Of a DNA stretch of 49,760 nt, positions 30,470 to 43,019 are shown piece by piece. Each line of letters opens with the position of its first letter. Position 1 is the stretch's first letter. The notes under the pieces are model-generated. The model worked only from the letters and a program-made list of their open reading frames with translations, made no database searches and was not told the origin of the DNA. The translations under genes were made by a program, and so were the position numbers. The DNA comes from Fonticula-like sp. SCN 57-25 (Eukaryota; Nucleariida; Rotosphaerida), in contig MEDX01000078.1 in assembly GCA_001724245.1 (NCBI GenBank), positions 1 through 49,760 on the forward strand, written 5' to 3'.

Positions 30470-33400
30470 ATGCCGTGGCTTGCGCGCACGTCGCTGCCTG
30501 CAACAGCTGTAACCAAGTGCGCTTCATTGCGGAGCGCAGATGGCTATTCGTGGGTAGTTTTAGCCACCGAGTGCACGCTTGAAGTGTGCGTATTAGATGA
30601 GAGTGAACAGCTAGAGACGGTGTCCTCGCTTCCCGTCTTTGGCATCGTGCACGACGTTGCCGTTCTTCGCTGGGATGCGGGCCCGACGGCCACCGAGTTT
30701 TTCGAAAAGCTTTCCCCGACGGCCCTATCTGAGGACCTTTTGGTTGTTTCGACCGACGCATCCGTCCTTTGCGTGCTAACCGTGTCGAATGATGGCGCGC
30801 TTTCGCTCGTCCGCGAGGTTCCTCTGACGGATGACGTCGGTGGCGGGGACGGAATGCTGATCAAGAACGCGCTTATTGCTTATGATCCCGACAGCTCTGC
30901 CTTGGCCGTCTGCGCGCTGACCGAGGCCGTAGGCGTCATTCTTGCGGGCGCGGATGGGCTCACGACTGTGTCCGTCAACTTTCAAGGATGCTCGATCCTG
31001 AGCCTTGCTCTGCTGCGCCCTCATGTTCTAAACCCAACTAAGCTGCCGCTTGTCGCCCTAGTGAGCCGCGCTGGCGACGCCAACGTACAGCTGTGCGTCA
31101 TTGAAGTGGACCGCCAGCTGCGCACGGCGGCGCTCCGGAGCCGCGTCGTTGCGCCGCCCTCGCACTTTCCGCACAAGGTGGTCGCGCTACCGCACATGCC
31201 GCAGCACTGCCTCATTGTGGCGGATAACGCAGTGTGGCTTGTAAACGTGGCGCACTTGCCGTTTCCGGCACCAGGGCCGCCTCCGAGACTCTCCCCGCTA
31301 AAGTCGGCAACGTACCCAAGACTGCCGCCGGGGTCAAGGCCGGACATCGTCTCCTTTGTCAACGCCGCAGTTGACGATACAAGCGATATCGCGCAACCGA
31401 TAGTATACCTTGGGCTTTCTTCGTACGTTTTCTTTTTTTGTCCGGTGTACCATGAAGCTCTGTTTTGGTCCATTCTTGCCTGGCTACTTCCCATTAGGCT
31501 CTCTGGCGAATTGCTATTACCGATTGACCATTTAGTATATATATTATTATGATTGTTCTCTTGCTGTTTTGTTCCATCTTTTGTTGTGCCTTTTTTGCTA
31601 AGAGTTTTTTCCTTTCCAGTGGCGATGTGATTTCACTGGAAGTGGACGGCACGAGTACTTTTGATCTGACCTGGATCGCGCGCGTTCCTCCCTTTGACCG
31701 CCTCTTGGCGCTTGGCTCCTACCGCCTCTTCCTTCCCTGCTGCACCGCCGACGCGCGCCTGCTTGTTCTCGACCCGTCTCTCGCCGAGCCCCCCCGCGCG
31801 TCCATCTGCCGCCCCAATCGCTCCCCGATCCTCGACGCGCGCCCCATGCCGGCTCCCGACGCCGGCGGTGACGACGCGCTCCTTGTCGCCTGCGGCATGC
31901 AAGGCGGCGGCTCGGTTGACGTAATTAGAACCGGGTTGGTGTGGAACGCGTTGACGTCGAGCGGGGGCGACGGCAGCGGCAGTGGCGGGTTTCAGGGCGC
32001 CACGCGCGTCTGGGCGCTTCGCTCAGTTGGCGCCGCTCATCACTCGCTGCTGCTCTTTTCGTTTGTGACTGGCACGCGACTGCTGCGCCTTGACCCGTCG
32101 GGGGAGCTGGCAGACATTTCCGACGCCGCGGGGATCGACCAGCGAGCGCCAACGCTGTACTGCTGCGTGTGCGGATCGTTGGACGGCGCCGATGTCGTCG
32201 CACAGGTGACGCCGCGGGCGGTCGTGTGCCGCGGGCGCACCGTGTGGACGCCACCAAACGCCGACGGTGGGGCAGGAAGCGAAGAGATCACGGCGGCCGC
32301 AGCCGCGGGTGGGCTGCTGTTTGTGGCGTACGGCAGGTCGGCCGCCGCGGCGGCCATTGCCGCGTTGCCGCTGAGCGGTCTCTGCGACGACTCGGCGGTG
32401 GCGATTGCCGTGGCGCACATTGCCGTTCCTGCCGCCGTGGCGCTCATGACGACCGTATCGCTGTCTGCAGGCAGCGATGCCGACGAGGAAAAGTGCGCGC
32501 TCGTGGTGGGGACGTTTGCCCCCAGCCTGCTTGTGTTTCATGTGAGGGGCGTGGGAGCCGGGGCTGCTCCGGTTGCCGACATTGATCTTCAGCATGTTGA
32601 GGCGGGCAAGGTGGCCGTGCCGCATAGCTGCGATGTGGTAGTGGAGATGAGCGGCGGGGCGACGGGGACGAATGCCGAACTGTCACTGGCAGTCGGGCTG
32701 CGTAACGGCGTCGTGGCGTTCTTTCCGATCCAAGGCGAGGCGATTGCGATGACGGCGCGGCACACATACGCCGTCGGTCGGTGCGTAATTTTGCGATATC
32801 TTTGTGTTTTTTGCGCGGATATCTGCATTTTATGTGTGTTGTTTCTGTCGTGTCTAGCGTCTTTTCTATTTCTCATTGGTCTTTGTTCTTCTTTTGCAGG
32901 TCGCCCGTTCGCGTTGCGTCGTGCATTTCGTCGGAGCGCGCGCACGTGCTTGCCATGTCGGACGACGCGTGCCATGTTCTCCGCTGCACGCGTTCCCTCG
33001 GCGTGATTGCCCTCCCAGTACAGACGCAGGACGCGCGCGTGATCGACGCCGCCCGCTTCTCGCTCGACTTTTCTCCCGACGCGTTCTGCGTCGTCACCTC
33101 GGACGCGCGCATGTCGATTGTGACGCTGGACCCCCGCGGCGGCCTCATGTCGTCTCGCCGCCTCGCCGCCTTTAACGCGACCGTCTGGCGTGTCCTCCCG
33201 CTCCGGCACTCGTTGCCGCACTGCGCCGTGGCTGTGCTGCGGCGGCCAGAAAAGGCGTGTGAGCTTGTTTTTATCGACACGCGCACTGGGCACGTCCGCG
33301 GAACATTCTCGCGGCTCGACGGCGGTGCCGCCAATTTCATGGACGACATGGTGGTGCACGCGCTGGCGGAGCTTCCGGACGGCCGCCTGGCGGTTGGCGG

Positions 33401-34385
33401 GTCGCATCGCGGCGGCAGCGGCTTTGTCATTCTGCTTGACGTCCGCGCCAACGACGACGAAATTGCTGTTACACAACTGAGCGCTGCGCGGACGGGGGCG
33501 CGCGTTCCTGCGCTCTGTGTTGTGCGAGCGGCCGATGGCGGCGCGCTACTCGTTGCGGGCCACGGGAACGTTCTTGCCGTGCTGAACGAGAGCGATGGCG
33601 CAATCGTCGAGCTCTGCCGCGCGTCTGTGCAGTTCCGCGTGCGCGCGGTCTACTGCTCGCCAAACGGCGACATTATCGTGGCCGACGCGCGCAGCTCCAT
33701 CACGGTGTACCGCATGCGGCAGCAGGATGACGGTGTCGTATCGCTGGCCGTGGCGGCCACGGACCCGCACTTTCGCCTGGGCGTCAGCATCACGGCGGTG
33801 TACGACGATGGCGACGGCGGCGCCCAGGTCGCCATGTCGGATCTCTTTGGAAACGTCATGTGCATCGACGCGTCGGCGGCGTCGGCGGCGGGTGAGTCGG
33901 CAGGACACCCCGCTGTCGCCCGCACGACGGCGTACTTTTGCGTTGGCGCACCCGCGCTGCGCGTTGCGTCGCTGCGAGGCCGGTCGTGGAGCGCACTCGT
34001 GGCGCTCACGACGCTAGGCTCGGCCGTAACTCTGACGCCGGTCGGCGAAGAGGCGTACGCGCTGCTGCGGGCGGTGGACGCGCTGGCGCCGCAGACGTCG
34101 GCGTTTGGGACCGACAGGGCGGCGTTCAGGCGCGGGCACGCAGAGGCGGCGAGCGGAGTCATCGATGGGGACGCACTTGCGGGAATGACGCGGGAGCAGA
34201 TTGCAGACGTCGTCGAGGCATTCAACGCGCTGCCGCGGGAGGAGGACGAGGAGCAGGAGGGCGCGGCCGCGTGGGCAGGCAGGTGGAGGAAGCGGCAGGC
34301 GGACAGGGGCGAGGCGGATACTCTTACCGCCGATTTCGTCACTGTTCTCATTGACTATTTTTGCCATTTCGTGTACTCTAGATGA
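30470..34385 (+). CDS. DDB1/CPSF160-family triple beta-propeller protein
   Basis: Exons 30470-31422, 31620-32780 and 32900-34385 encode 1199 residues; the introns are 197 and 119 bases and T-rich. Length and layout match DDB1 (about 1140). The N-terminal propeller starts with a THxAxT-type strand and YSWVVLATECTLEVCVL, like the DDB1 start. A middle segment resembles the DDB1 LSFVGQTRVLML strand (LLLFSFVTGTRLLRLD). Near the C-terminus, YSPNGDIIVAD-like repeats precede the DDB1-typical helix region (GVIDGDALAGMTREQIADVV). DDB1 is the adaptor of CUL4 ubiquitin ligases; CPSF160 and SF3B3 belong to the same superfamily. The FIDGD-like motif favours DDB1, but divergence is high. The last 25 residues are not conserved and could hide a terminal intron. 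Confidence 0.75.
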
Positions 34386-34557
34386 AACTGATTCGTTGTA
34401 CGATATCTCTTAATATAAAGGCCGGTGCTATATAACTTGTCTATTGTAGCACAAAGCAGAGTCGATAAAAGCCATGCTCAGCATGTCTATGCTAGGCAAG
34501 GCCAGATATTCTTATGCGCCATCCTATGATTCGCTCAATATGTACAAGTAATAAACA

Positions 34558-37500
34558 TTATATGAATTGACGCCCCGTGGCCTTGCGCGACACGATTCCA
34601 AACCGCACCGACGGCGCTTTCCTCAGCACGTTGACAAAATCGGGCTGCGACATGTTGACGACGCTGGTGCCGTTCACAGCGACGATGACATCACCCACGT
34701 GCAGCCGCCCGCTCAGGTACGCGGCGCCATTCTTGTTAATCTCCACGATGACAATACCAACGCCCGGGCGCGCCTGGATGAGGAAACCGTACCCGCTTTC
34801 CAGCTTGTTCAGCTCGACCTCTTCGAGAGCGGCCGGCGGCGATGCCTTGGACGGCGAACGCGGCTGCGCGGCGGCGGCGGACGCCACGGCCGCCAGCGAC
34901 GCCGTTGCACTGGAGGCCGCCGCTGTCGGCTGAGATGGCTGCGGCAGCGGAGCGGCCGACGCAGACGCAGACGGTTGACTAGAGAGCAGTGGCGACGTAT
35001 GCAATGACGTCGCGCCGCTGGCTGATGCACTACCGCCTGCACTAACGGGGGGCGGAACGGGCTCGCTGTTAGGCGCGGTTGGGGGGAGGCCGGGGACCGA
35101 CGCCGACGCGGCCGAAGCGACCTCCTGCAGCAGCGCCGACGCCGTCGGAAGACGGCTAAGCAGCGAGGTAAAAGTAGTCTTGGTCGTAGCCAGCTCCTGT
35201 TTGATGCGGTCCTTTGCCTGTTCGCGGTGAGTTTGCTGTTTGCGATGTTGGTCGGACGTACCACGGCGGCCTCCTTCTGAAGCACGCGGACGGCGTTGGT
35301 GGCGTGCTGGGCAACATTCTCCTCCTTGATGCGATTCGCAATCTGCACGGCAGGTGTCAGCGTCGGCCAAACAAGAGCGGCGAGAATAAACACCAATAAC
35401 AACAACCACCCCGCCACGCACGTCGCTCGCCATGCCGGAGAGAATCTGGATCGGCTGTGTCGGCGCATCGACGTCGACCTCAAAGAACACGGACAGGAGC
35501 AGCGGCGCGCGCTCCATCGCCTTTGCGACGCTGACGAGCTCCCCGACCGCCGCCTCGTCGCGCAGCAGCGCAGCAGTAACGTACCGCCGCTCCAGAAACT
35601 CAGTCTGAGCAGCCACGTGCGCGAACCACATGGCCAGCTCCTTTCTTGTCAGGAGGATACAAAAGAGCGCGCGCAGCTTGACGTTCGGGTCCGCTGCCAT
35701 GGCGGCAATCCCGTTCAAAAAGGCGATCGATGCGGCCCACGGCGAGTCGGCCGTCACCTCTACGGCAACGTCCCAAAGCGACTCGCGCTCGCGAACAAGG
35801 CCAAAGAGGTGCGTGTGCGTCTGGGCACGCAGACCGTGCATCAGGACACGCGCGCAGTCGGCGCACAGCTTGGCGCGAACAAGCGATCCGAGCGCTGGGT
35901 TTCGCGCATCGCTCCCGTGCCACTCCTAAAAGAGAAAATACTACGTTTAGACGGGAATCGGCGCAAAACGACAAAAACTAACAAAAACAAAAGGATACCA
36001 AAAACACGATGGCATTTCAAAGAAACATAATGCCCTCAAATGGCCCCGCGCTCGTACCGCTTGCTCGGGTGAAAGGCCCTCAAAGGACCGCAGAATCTCA
36101 TTGGCGCTGCGCTTGAACGAATTGAGCACCGCTGCGCACCATTTGTCGTTAGCTAGGCAACTGCGCAACAATCATGCGCACCAAACGCAAGCGTCATATA
36201 GTTATCACGCAGCGACGCCTCATCTTCTCCGTCCACGTGGCCGACCTGCTCGTCTTCATCCCCCGCGACGGACGACACGTCGCTCGCGTTGTCAAAGTCG
36301 TCGTCCCCCTTTGGCTGCGACTGCGGGTAAAATTGCGGCTGCTGCTGCTGTTGGGGTGACGCTACTGCAACGACGACGCGCCATACCTTGCGCTTGGGGT
36401 AAAAAACAGCCGTCAGTGTATCACTGAGTGGAATTTGCTCCGTCTCCTCTTCGTTCGAGTCGCCCACGTCGGCTTCCTGCTCCTCGTCGTCCTCGTCGTC
36501 TTCCTCCTCCTCTACAAGCTCCCATCTTCCGCCGCGCCACGCCACCAGCTGCCCCGAGAGCGACAGGACCGCTGAGCTATCCGGCTCGCGGCGCTTCTTG
36601 AGCAGCACCTTGAGCGTCGCCGGAGAGCGCACAATGTACGGCGACGCCCCTTCAGCGCCCACCGTCGGCGTCGGCGGCTTGGCGCGCAGCAGCGACGACG
36701 AAGACGACGAAGAGGAAGTAGTAGAGGCTGCTGTAGAGGAAGGCGCGGCGGCGGCTTGCGAGGCGGACGGTGCGGCAGCCGGAACGGCGCGCTCGACGGC
36801 GTCTTCCGTATGCTCAATGCCAAAGCTCAGCGAGCGCGACTGGGAGACGACGTCGGGATGGAATGGCCGCGCGGCCTCAAGCGGCGGTGTCGGCAGCTGA
36901 TCGGCGGCAGCAAGAGACGCGGCGGCGAGCGACAGCGCAAGGGACACGGCAGAGTCCGTAGTGGTCTCTGTCGCTTGGTCGGGCTGCTCACCGGTCTGCT
37001 CGCCGGGCGCTTCGTCAATTGGCGAGTGCGCTGAGAGGGCGCGCGGCGACTCAATCTCCACGTGGTCAATCATGACATCGTTCATGGCGTCGGTGATCGC
37101 GTCGATGACCAGCGCTGTGTCTGGGGCAGCGTCTGTATGTATCTCCAATGCTGCGACGTCGTCGTTGACCAAACTTGGTGTAGCTGCTGTAACCTCATTG
37201 CTGACCAAACTGGGTGCTGCTTCGGCGGGCTGCGGCGGCGGGGACGGCGGCAATAAGAGAGACTCGAGGAGTGAAGCCGTGCCCGATGATGCCGAAGGCA
37301 TTTCGATCACTGCAGGCAAAGCGGCTTCGCCAAAAAGGGGCGTCGGGACTTGAATCTCCTCGAGGTGGGAAATGGGCCGCGGCGCACCTTTACCAGTCCG
37401 CATGGTCACCGTCTGACGGTCCGGGCTGCCGGGCACCGAGGCGCCTTCGTCGTCGAGATCGTCCGCAGAGTCAAAGGACTCGTCGGCCGCATCATCGTCG

Positions 37501-37983
37501 CCGCGTAGCAAATACTCTTCGCGAATCTTTATCAATGTACCAAGCCACTTGTTGCGAGAGTCCTTGTTGTCGCAAGCAAGATGATAGATGCGCTTATCAA
37601 AGGCAATGTCGAGGCAACAGTCAAGGGACTTGCGCCATGGAAGGTTGGGCGGACTGCCGATATCGATCGAGATCGCACGCTGAAGAGGAATCGACGAAAT
37701 GGGCTGCTCATCACCTTTCTTCATGTAGTAGTAAAGGCGGCCACCACGATGCTCAAAATAGCGCTGCTTCCAGCGACGAATCGGGCCCTTGTCACCAAGC
37801 TTGAGCATCACACCGTCAATGTGCAGCAGGTCACTCAGACTAGCCGGTTCCGCCTCCTACACACATAACATTAATGTAAAGCAATAGGGATATGTGACAT
37901 ACATCGGTGGGTTGAGTCGCCTGAGGTGCGTCTGCCGCTTTGGGCGCGGCAGCTTTCGCGCCGCCCTTGCGTCGCGGCGGCAT
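34558..37983 (-). CDS. PH-RUN-coiled-coil-PDZ scaffold protein
   Basis: Exons 37983-37903, 37856-36182, 36131-36058, 35925-35422, 35342-35262 and 35217-34558 give 1024 residues. The PH domain lies near residues 38-130 (MLKLGDKGPIRRWKQRYFEH, RLYYYMKKGD, and the final KWLGTLIKIREEYL). Long acidic and Ser/Pro-rich linkers follow. A second PH-like piece is seen at about 455-605 (AVFYPKRKVWRVVVAV). A RUN domain spans about 625-760 (CARVLMHGLRAQ, VKLRALFCILLTRKELAMWF, RRYVTAALLRDEAA). After a short coiled coil (RIKEENVAQHATNAVRVLQK) and an Ala/Ser linker, residues 947-1024 form a PDZ domain (GYGFLIQ, LHVGDVIVAVNGTSV). RUN domains contact Rab/Rap-type GTPases and PH domains bind phosphoinositides, so a membrane-trafficking scaffold is inferred. 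The second intron acceptor is ambiguous (36132 or 36153). A start at 38052 is also open but less likely. Confidence 0.8.
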
Positions 37984-39656
<1,673 letters not shown>

Positions 39657-39992
39657 CAGTATCGCTGCGTCTTCTTGTCTCTTATTATTTCGCTATTCGG
39701 TCACTCGTTTGTTTGCGGCGCCAATAAATACGTCGTTTTGCATATACTGTTGGACAGGAATGCGCGAAAAGTGTCCACATAGTCGCTAACGCCAAGGGGC
39801 GCAATAATATATATTTCATAAGCTTGCTGCACGCCAAGCAGCATCCGCAATATGGCACAGATACAATGTCGAAACACTCGAGAAATAAGTATACTCATAT
39901 AGCACTACAGGATGGCCTGCGCCGCGCGGCCCCCAATTGAATACAACACTTTAAATACAAGGAAGCGCCTACCCCTAGTCATACATCAATGA
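39657..39992. other. Convergent 3' intergenic region
   Basis: No gene is seen in these 336 bases, between the 3' ends of RBBP4 and the ankyrin gene. AATAAA at 39723-39728, 67 bases after the RBBP4 stop, is a likely polyadenylation signal for that gene. Confidence 0.4.
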
Positions 39993-42188
39993 TCAGTTCT
40001 CCTCCGGGACGGTGGCCGGGACACCCGGCGATGTCCTTCCCCTCACCGCGCCCGCCGTCATGCTTGTGGTCTGCGCAGCCGAGGCTGCCTGCGGCGACCC
40101 CCCGACGAGCGCCGCGTCCACCGACGCCCTCCTCTTGTTGAGCGCAAACCTGCCCGACCCGAGCATGGGCGCGTTCTTGAGGTCGTTGAGCGACGACACG
40201 CGCTTGAACGGCAGCACGGTGGCGCTCGTCCCCTCGTCGTCGTCGGTCGAGTCGGCCGAGAGGGGCGAGAGCGGCGACGGCGACGACAAGGACGGGGCGC
40301 GCCGCGCCGCGATCAACTCCTTTGCCGCAGCCACGAGCGCCGCCACTTCGGCCGTCACGGCGGCCGCCTCGGCCGCGGACGCGGCCGGCGTGTCCAACAT
40401 ATCGTTCAGCTCGGCGTGCGGGATGCCCAGCGCGGCGCCTAGCTGACGTGGCGTCTGGCCGAGCACGTTCGGGTGATCAACATTGGCGCCGCGCGCAACC
40501 AGCAGGCGCGCTACGTGGCCCTTCCTGTTTGCGACAGCGTCGTGCAGCGGCGTGTTGCCTACAGGCCCCGCGCGCTCGCTCGCTGGTGCCCCGTAGCGCA
40601 ACAATAGTGCCACCGCAACTGAATCACCCCTGCGAGCCGCCACGTGAACAGGGGTGATGCCCGCCTGCCCCGTTTGAAGGACGTCGGCGCCCGCCTCGAG
40701 CAGTGCCGCCATGACGGGAGGCTGCTGCCGCGCAAGCAGTGAAAAGGGCGCGGCGGCCACCTGTTCGCGCGTCAGGCGCGACAGGAGGAGGCTGATGATG
40801 GCGCGGTTGTTGCACGCGACCGCCAGGTCCAGCGCGGTCACGAGGCGGCGGCCGAGCGCTCCCGACAGCCGCTTCTGCGATTCTCGCCACGTGGATAGTG
40901 ATTGTGCCGTCTGCTGAGCTGCTTCGGCGGACGGAGCAAACGCAATAGGTGCAGGCGCAGCAGCAGTAGGAGCCAATACAAAAGCACTCCTTGTAGATGC
41001 AGCGGGTCGTGTGATACCACGGTCGCCCTCGGAAGCCCGCCGCGTACCCTTGCGTGTCTCCCCTGCGGCGGCGCCCTTCCCGGCGGCGCCACCTGCGCGC
41101 CCCGCCCCACCCATAAGCACGAGTAGGCGGTACACGCTGTAAGGCACGCCCGCCGCAGGGTCCGCCCCAAGATCGAGCAGGACGTGCGCGATGCGCGCGC
41201 TACCACGCCCGTGCGCCGCCACGGCCGCCATCAGCGGCGTCAATCCCAACCACGTGGATGATATCGATCCGCCCAGCTTGAGCATCAGCATCACGGTCTG
41301 CTCGAGGCCAAGGGAAATGGCCACGTGGAGGAAGGAGGGCGCGCCGATTGTCAGCAGCTGCAGCGATGGATCCGCGTCGGCGTTGTCCGCGTGCGAGTTC
41401 TGGGCGGTGCCGTCCACCTGATTCTTGGATGGTTTCTTGACGAGGTAGTGGAGCGTCTGGACAGGGAGGTTGACGTTGTTGGGGAATCCCTTGCCGAGCG
41501 ACAGCAGGCAAAGGTCCTCCATCTGCGTCGCCATCGCAGTGACAAACGCAACGCTCATCGCAGCGGGCGTCTTGCGCGCCGCGCGCACGGGGTCCATCCG
41601 GCTCATCAAAAGATACGCGAGATCGGACCGGCCATCACGCACCGACAGCTTGAAATGGTGAACTAGCTCGATGGTGGACCGCCTCTGATTGAGATGCCGC
41701 GAGATGAAACTACTGAAACGTTCAAAGGACGATGAAGCAGAAGAAGCAACGCGAGCCGGCTGCATCGCGTGAAGGCGCAAAAGTCGCTTCCGCGAAACAT
41801 ACGCCTTGCGATCCTTCTTGAACGACGACCGCGAAGGTGCCGACGCCGAAGAGCCGGATGATGACTGCACACGGTCGAGCACGCACAGCAGATGCCGCTC
41901 CCGGAAGGGCGCCACATCGCGGAGAATAAATAAAGGAAGGGTCAGGCAGCGGCGGCCAGAAGGGAGAATGTGCGTCTGATCCTCCCAAAGCGGAGATGCG
42001 GCCGAAGTATCGGCAATAGGGGTCAAGGAGGTGGAATGATGCGAATCTGTACTTCCACGACGTTTCGCTTTTCCCGAAATTAGAAATGCATAGATATCGA
42101 AAAGAGGCGTACAAAGCATAGGGAGACCGAGAGAGAGGCTCAGGCGGCGGCGCCCGAGCGTCTCGGCCAACGGCGACGACGTGGACAT
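39993..42188 (-). CDS. Ankyrin-repeat protein
   Basis: An intronless frame of 731 residues from ATG 42188 to TGA. The N-terminal 230 residues have no domain I recognise (LCTPLFDIYAFLISGK, then basic Ser-rich sequence, then LAYLLMSRMDPVRAARK). Ankyrin repeats follow in two groups: FLHVAISLGLEQTVMLMLKL, TPLMAAVAAHG...VLLDLGADP, and, after a low-complexity insert of about 90 residues, TALDLAVACNNRAIISLLL, TPVHVAARRGDSVAVALLL, TPLHDAVANRKGHVARLLV. The C-terminus is Ala/Ser-rich and probably disordered. The function is not predictable beyond protein-protein binding. It stands out as one of the few genes here without introns. Confidence 0.8.
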   Translation of the reverse strand: MSTSSPLAETLGRRRLSLSLGLPMLCTPLFDIYAFLISGKAKRRGSTDSHHSTSLTPIADTSAASPLWEDQTHILPSGRRCLTLPLFILRDVAPFRERHLLCVLDRVQSSSGSSASAPSRSSFKKDRKAYVSRKRLLRLHAMQPARVASSASSSFERFSSFISRHLNQRRSTIELVHHFKLSVRDGRSDLAYLLMSRMDPVRAARKTPAAMSVAFVTAMATQMEDLCLLSLGKGFPNNVNLPVQTLHYLVKKPSKNQVDGTAQNSHADNADADPSLQLLTIGAPSFLHVAISLGLEQTVMLMLKLGGSISSTWLGLTPLMAAVAAHGRGSARIAHVLLDLGADPAAGVPYSVYRLLVLMGGAGRAGGAAGKGAAAGETRKGTRRASEGDRGITRPAASTRSAFVLAPTAAAPAPIAFAPSAEAAQQTAQSLSTWRESQKRLSGALGRRLVTALDLAVACNNRAIISLLLSRLTREQVAAAPFSLLARQQPPVMAALLEAGADVLQTGQAGITPVHVAARRGDSVAVALLLRYGAPASERAGPVGNTPLHDAVANRKGHVARLLVARGANVDHPNVLGQTPRQLGAALGIPHAELNDMLDTPAASAAEAAAVTAEVAALVAAAKELIAARRAPSLSSPSPLSPLSADSTDDDEGTSATVLPFKRVSSLNDLKNAPMLGSGRFALNKRRASVDAALVGGSPQAASAAQTTSMTAGAVRGRTSPGVPATVPEEN

Positions 42189-43019
42189 GCCGGGCTGCCC
42201 CGAAAATCCCCGTGAATTGCCAAGATCACGTGACTATTTGTTTTGAAAGAAAAACAAGTTTCCTTCACTTCGACGAAACAGGGCAAAACAAAGTGGCGTA
42301 TGGGGGAAAATTATGTACATTGTTGTGTCTGCTCGCAGCACCGTACATTACTTTTACTGCGATGCTGATGTGTGTAGAATGTGTGTTGCTCGCGTTCACG
42401 TCGAAAGAGTACTGCAAATATCTTTGCGCATAGAGCTGGCGCTTTTGGCTTGTGACCGTGCACTGAGCGAGGTTGAAAGGCAAAAGAACTGTATCAAATT
42501 GAAATGCAAAGAGTACACTTAAGGATTTTGAAAGAGGACGGCCGAACGAGTACAGAAAGCGGATCAAAAGTCCAAGAGTATCTCAGGGGTACCTGAGCGT
42601 GAAAAGTTCCAGAAAAGGTGGGAAATGGCACAAAGAAAACTTATAATAGTGTCTCTGTTTACTTTTGATAAAGAAATATATGCCTGTGGAATATGCGACG
42701 CTTCACCCTCTCCTTCACTTTTTGAATTGAGTAGAGTAGTCAATTGCATAGGAGTGGATGTGTGACTTTGTCCTTTTCGAAATATAAAAAAACTAAAAAA
42801 AGTTCATTATTCAATTTGCTTGCATATTTTTGTGTTCAACGTTACTTTCTTTATTGTTATCATGTGGTTTTATAGTTGAATGAGGCGTTGTCACAGCGAA
42901 CGACGACAAAATGCATCAAAATGTCTTCATCCCACGTGACACTCATCGCCCAACGTCGTTCTTGGTCGTTCTCGGTCGTTCTCGGTCGTTCTTAGTCGTT
43001 TTTGGTCGTTCTCTTCCTC
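42189..43019. promoter_or_regulatory. 831-base divergent intergenic region
   Basis: No gene or RNA is recognised. It separates the starts of the ankyrin and MTD1-like genes and is AT-rich. TCACGTGAC lies at 42226-42234, about 38 bases before the ankyrin ATG, and CACGTGAC again at 42933-42940, 80 bases before the MTD1 ATG. A 10-base tandem repeat adjoins the MTD1 start. CTCAGG and CCTGAG at 42582-42597 form a short inverted repeat around GGTA. Confidence 0.45.
42957..43013 (+). repeat. 10-base tandem repeat abutting a start codon
   Basis: Nearly six copies of CGTTCTNGGT (CGTTCTTGGT, CGTTCTCGGT twice, CGTTCTTAGT, CGTTTTTGGT, partial CGTTCTC) run to within seven bases of the MTD1 ATG at 43020. 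The array is pyrimidine-rich and would fall in the 5' UTR or at the transcription start. Confidence 0.85.

Noticed and set aside
42212-42749. Short frames in the large intergenic region
   Set aside because: All under 101 codons, overlapping on both strands, without recognisable features.
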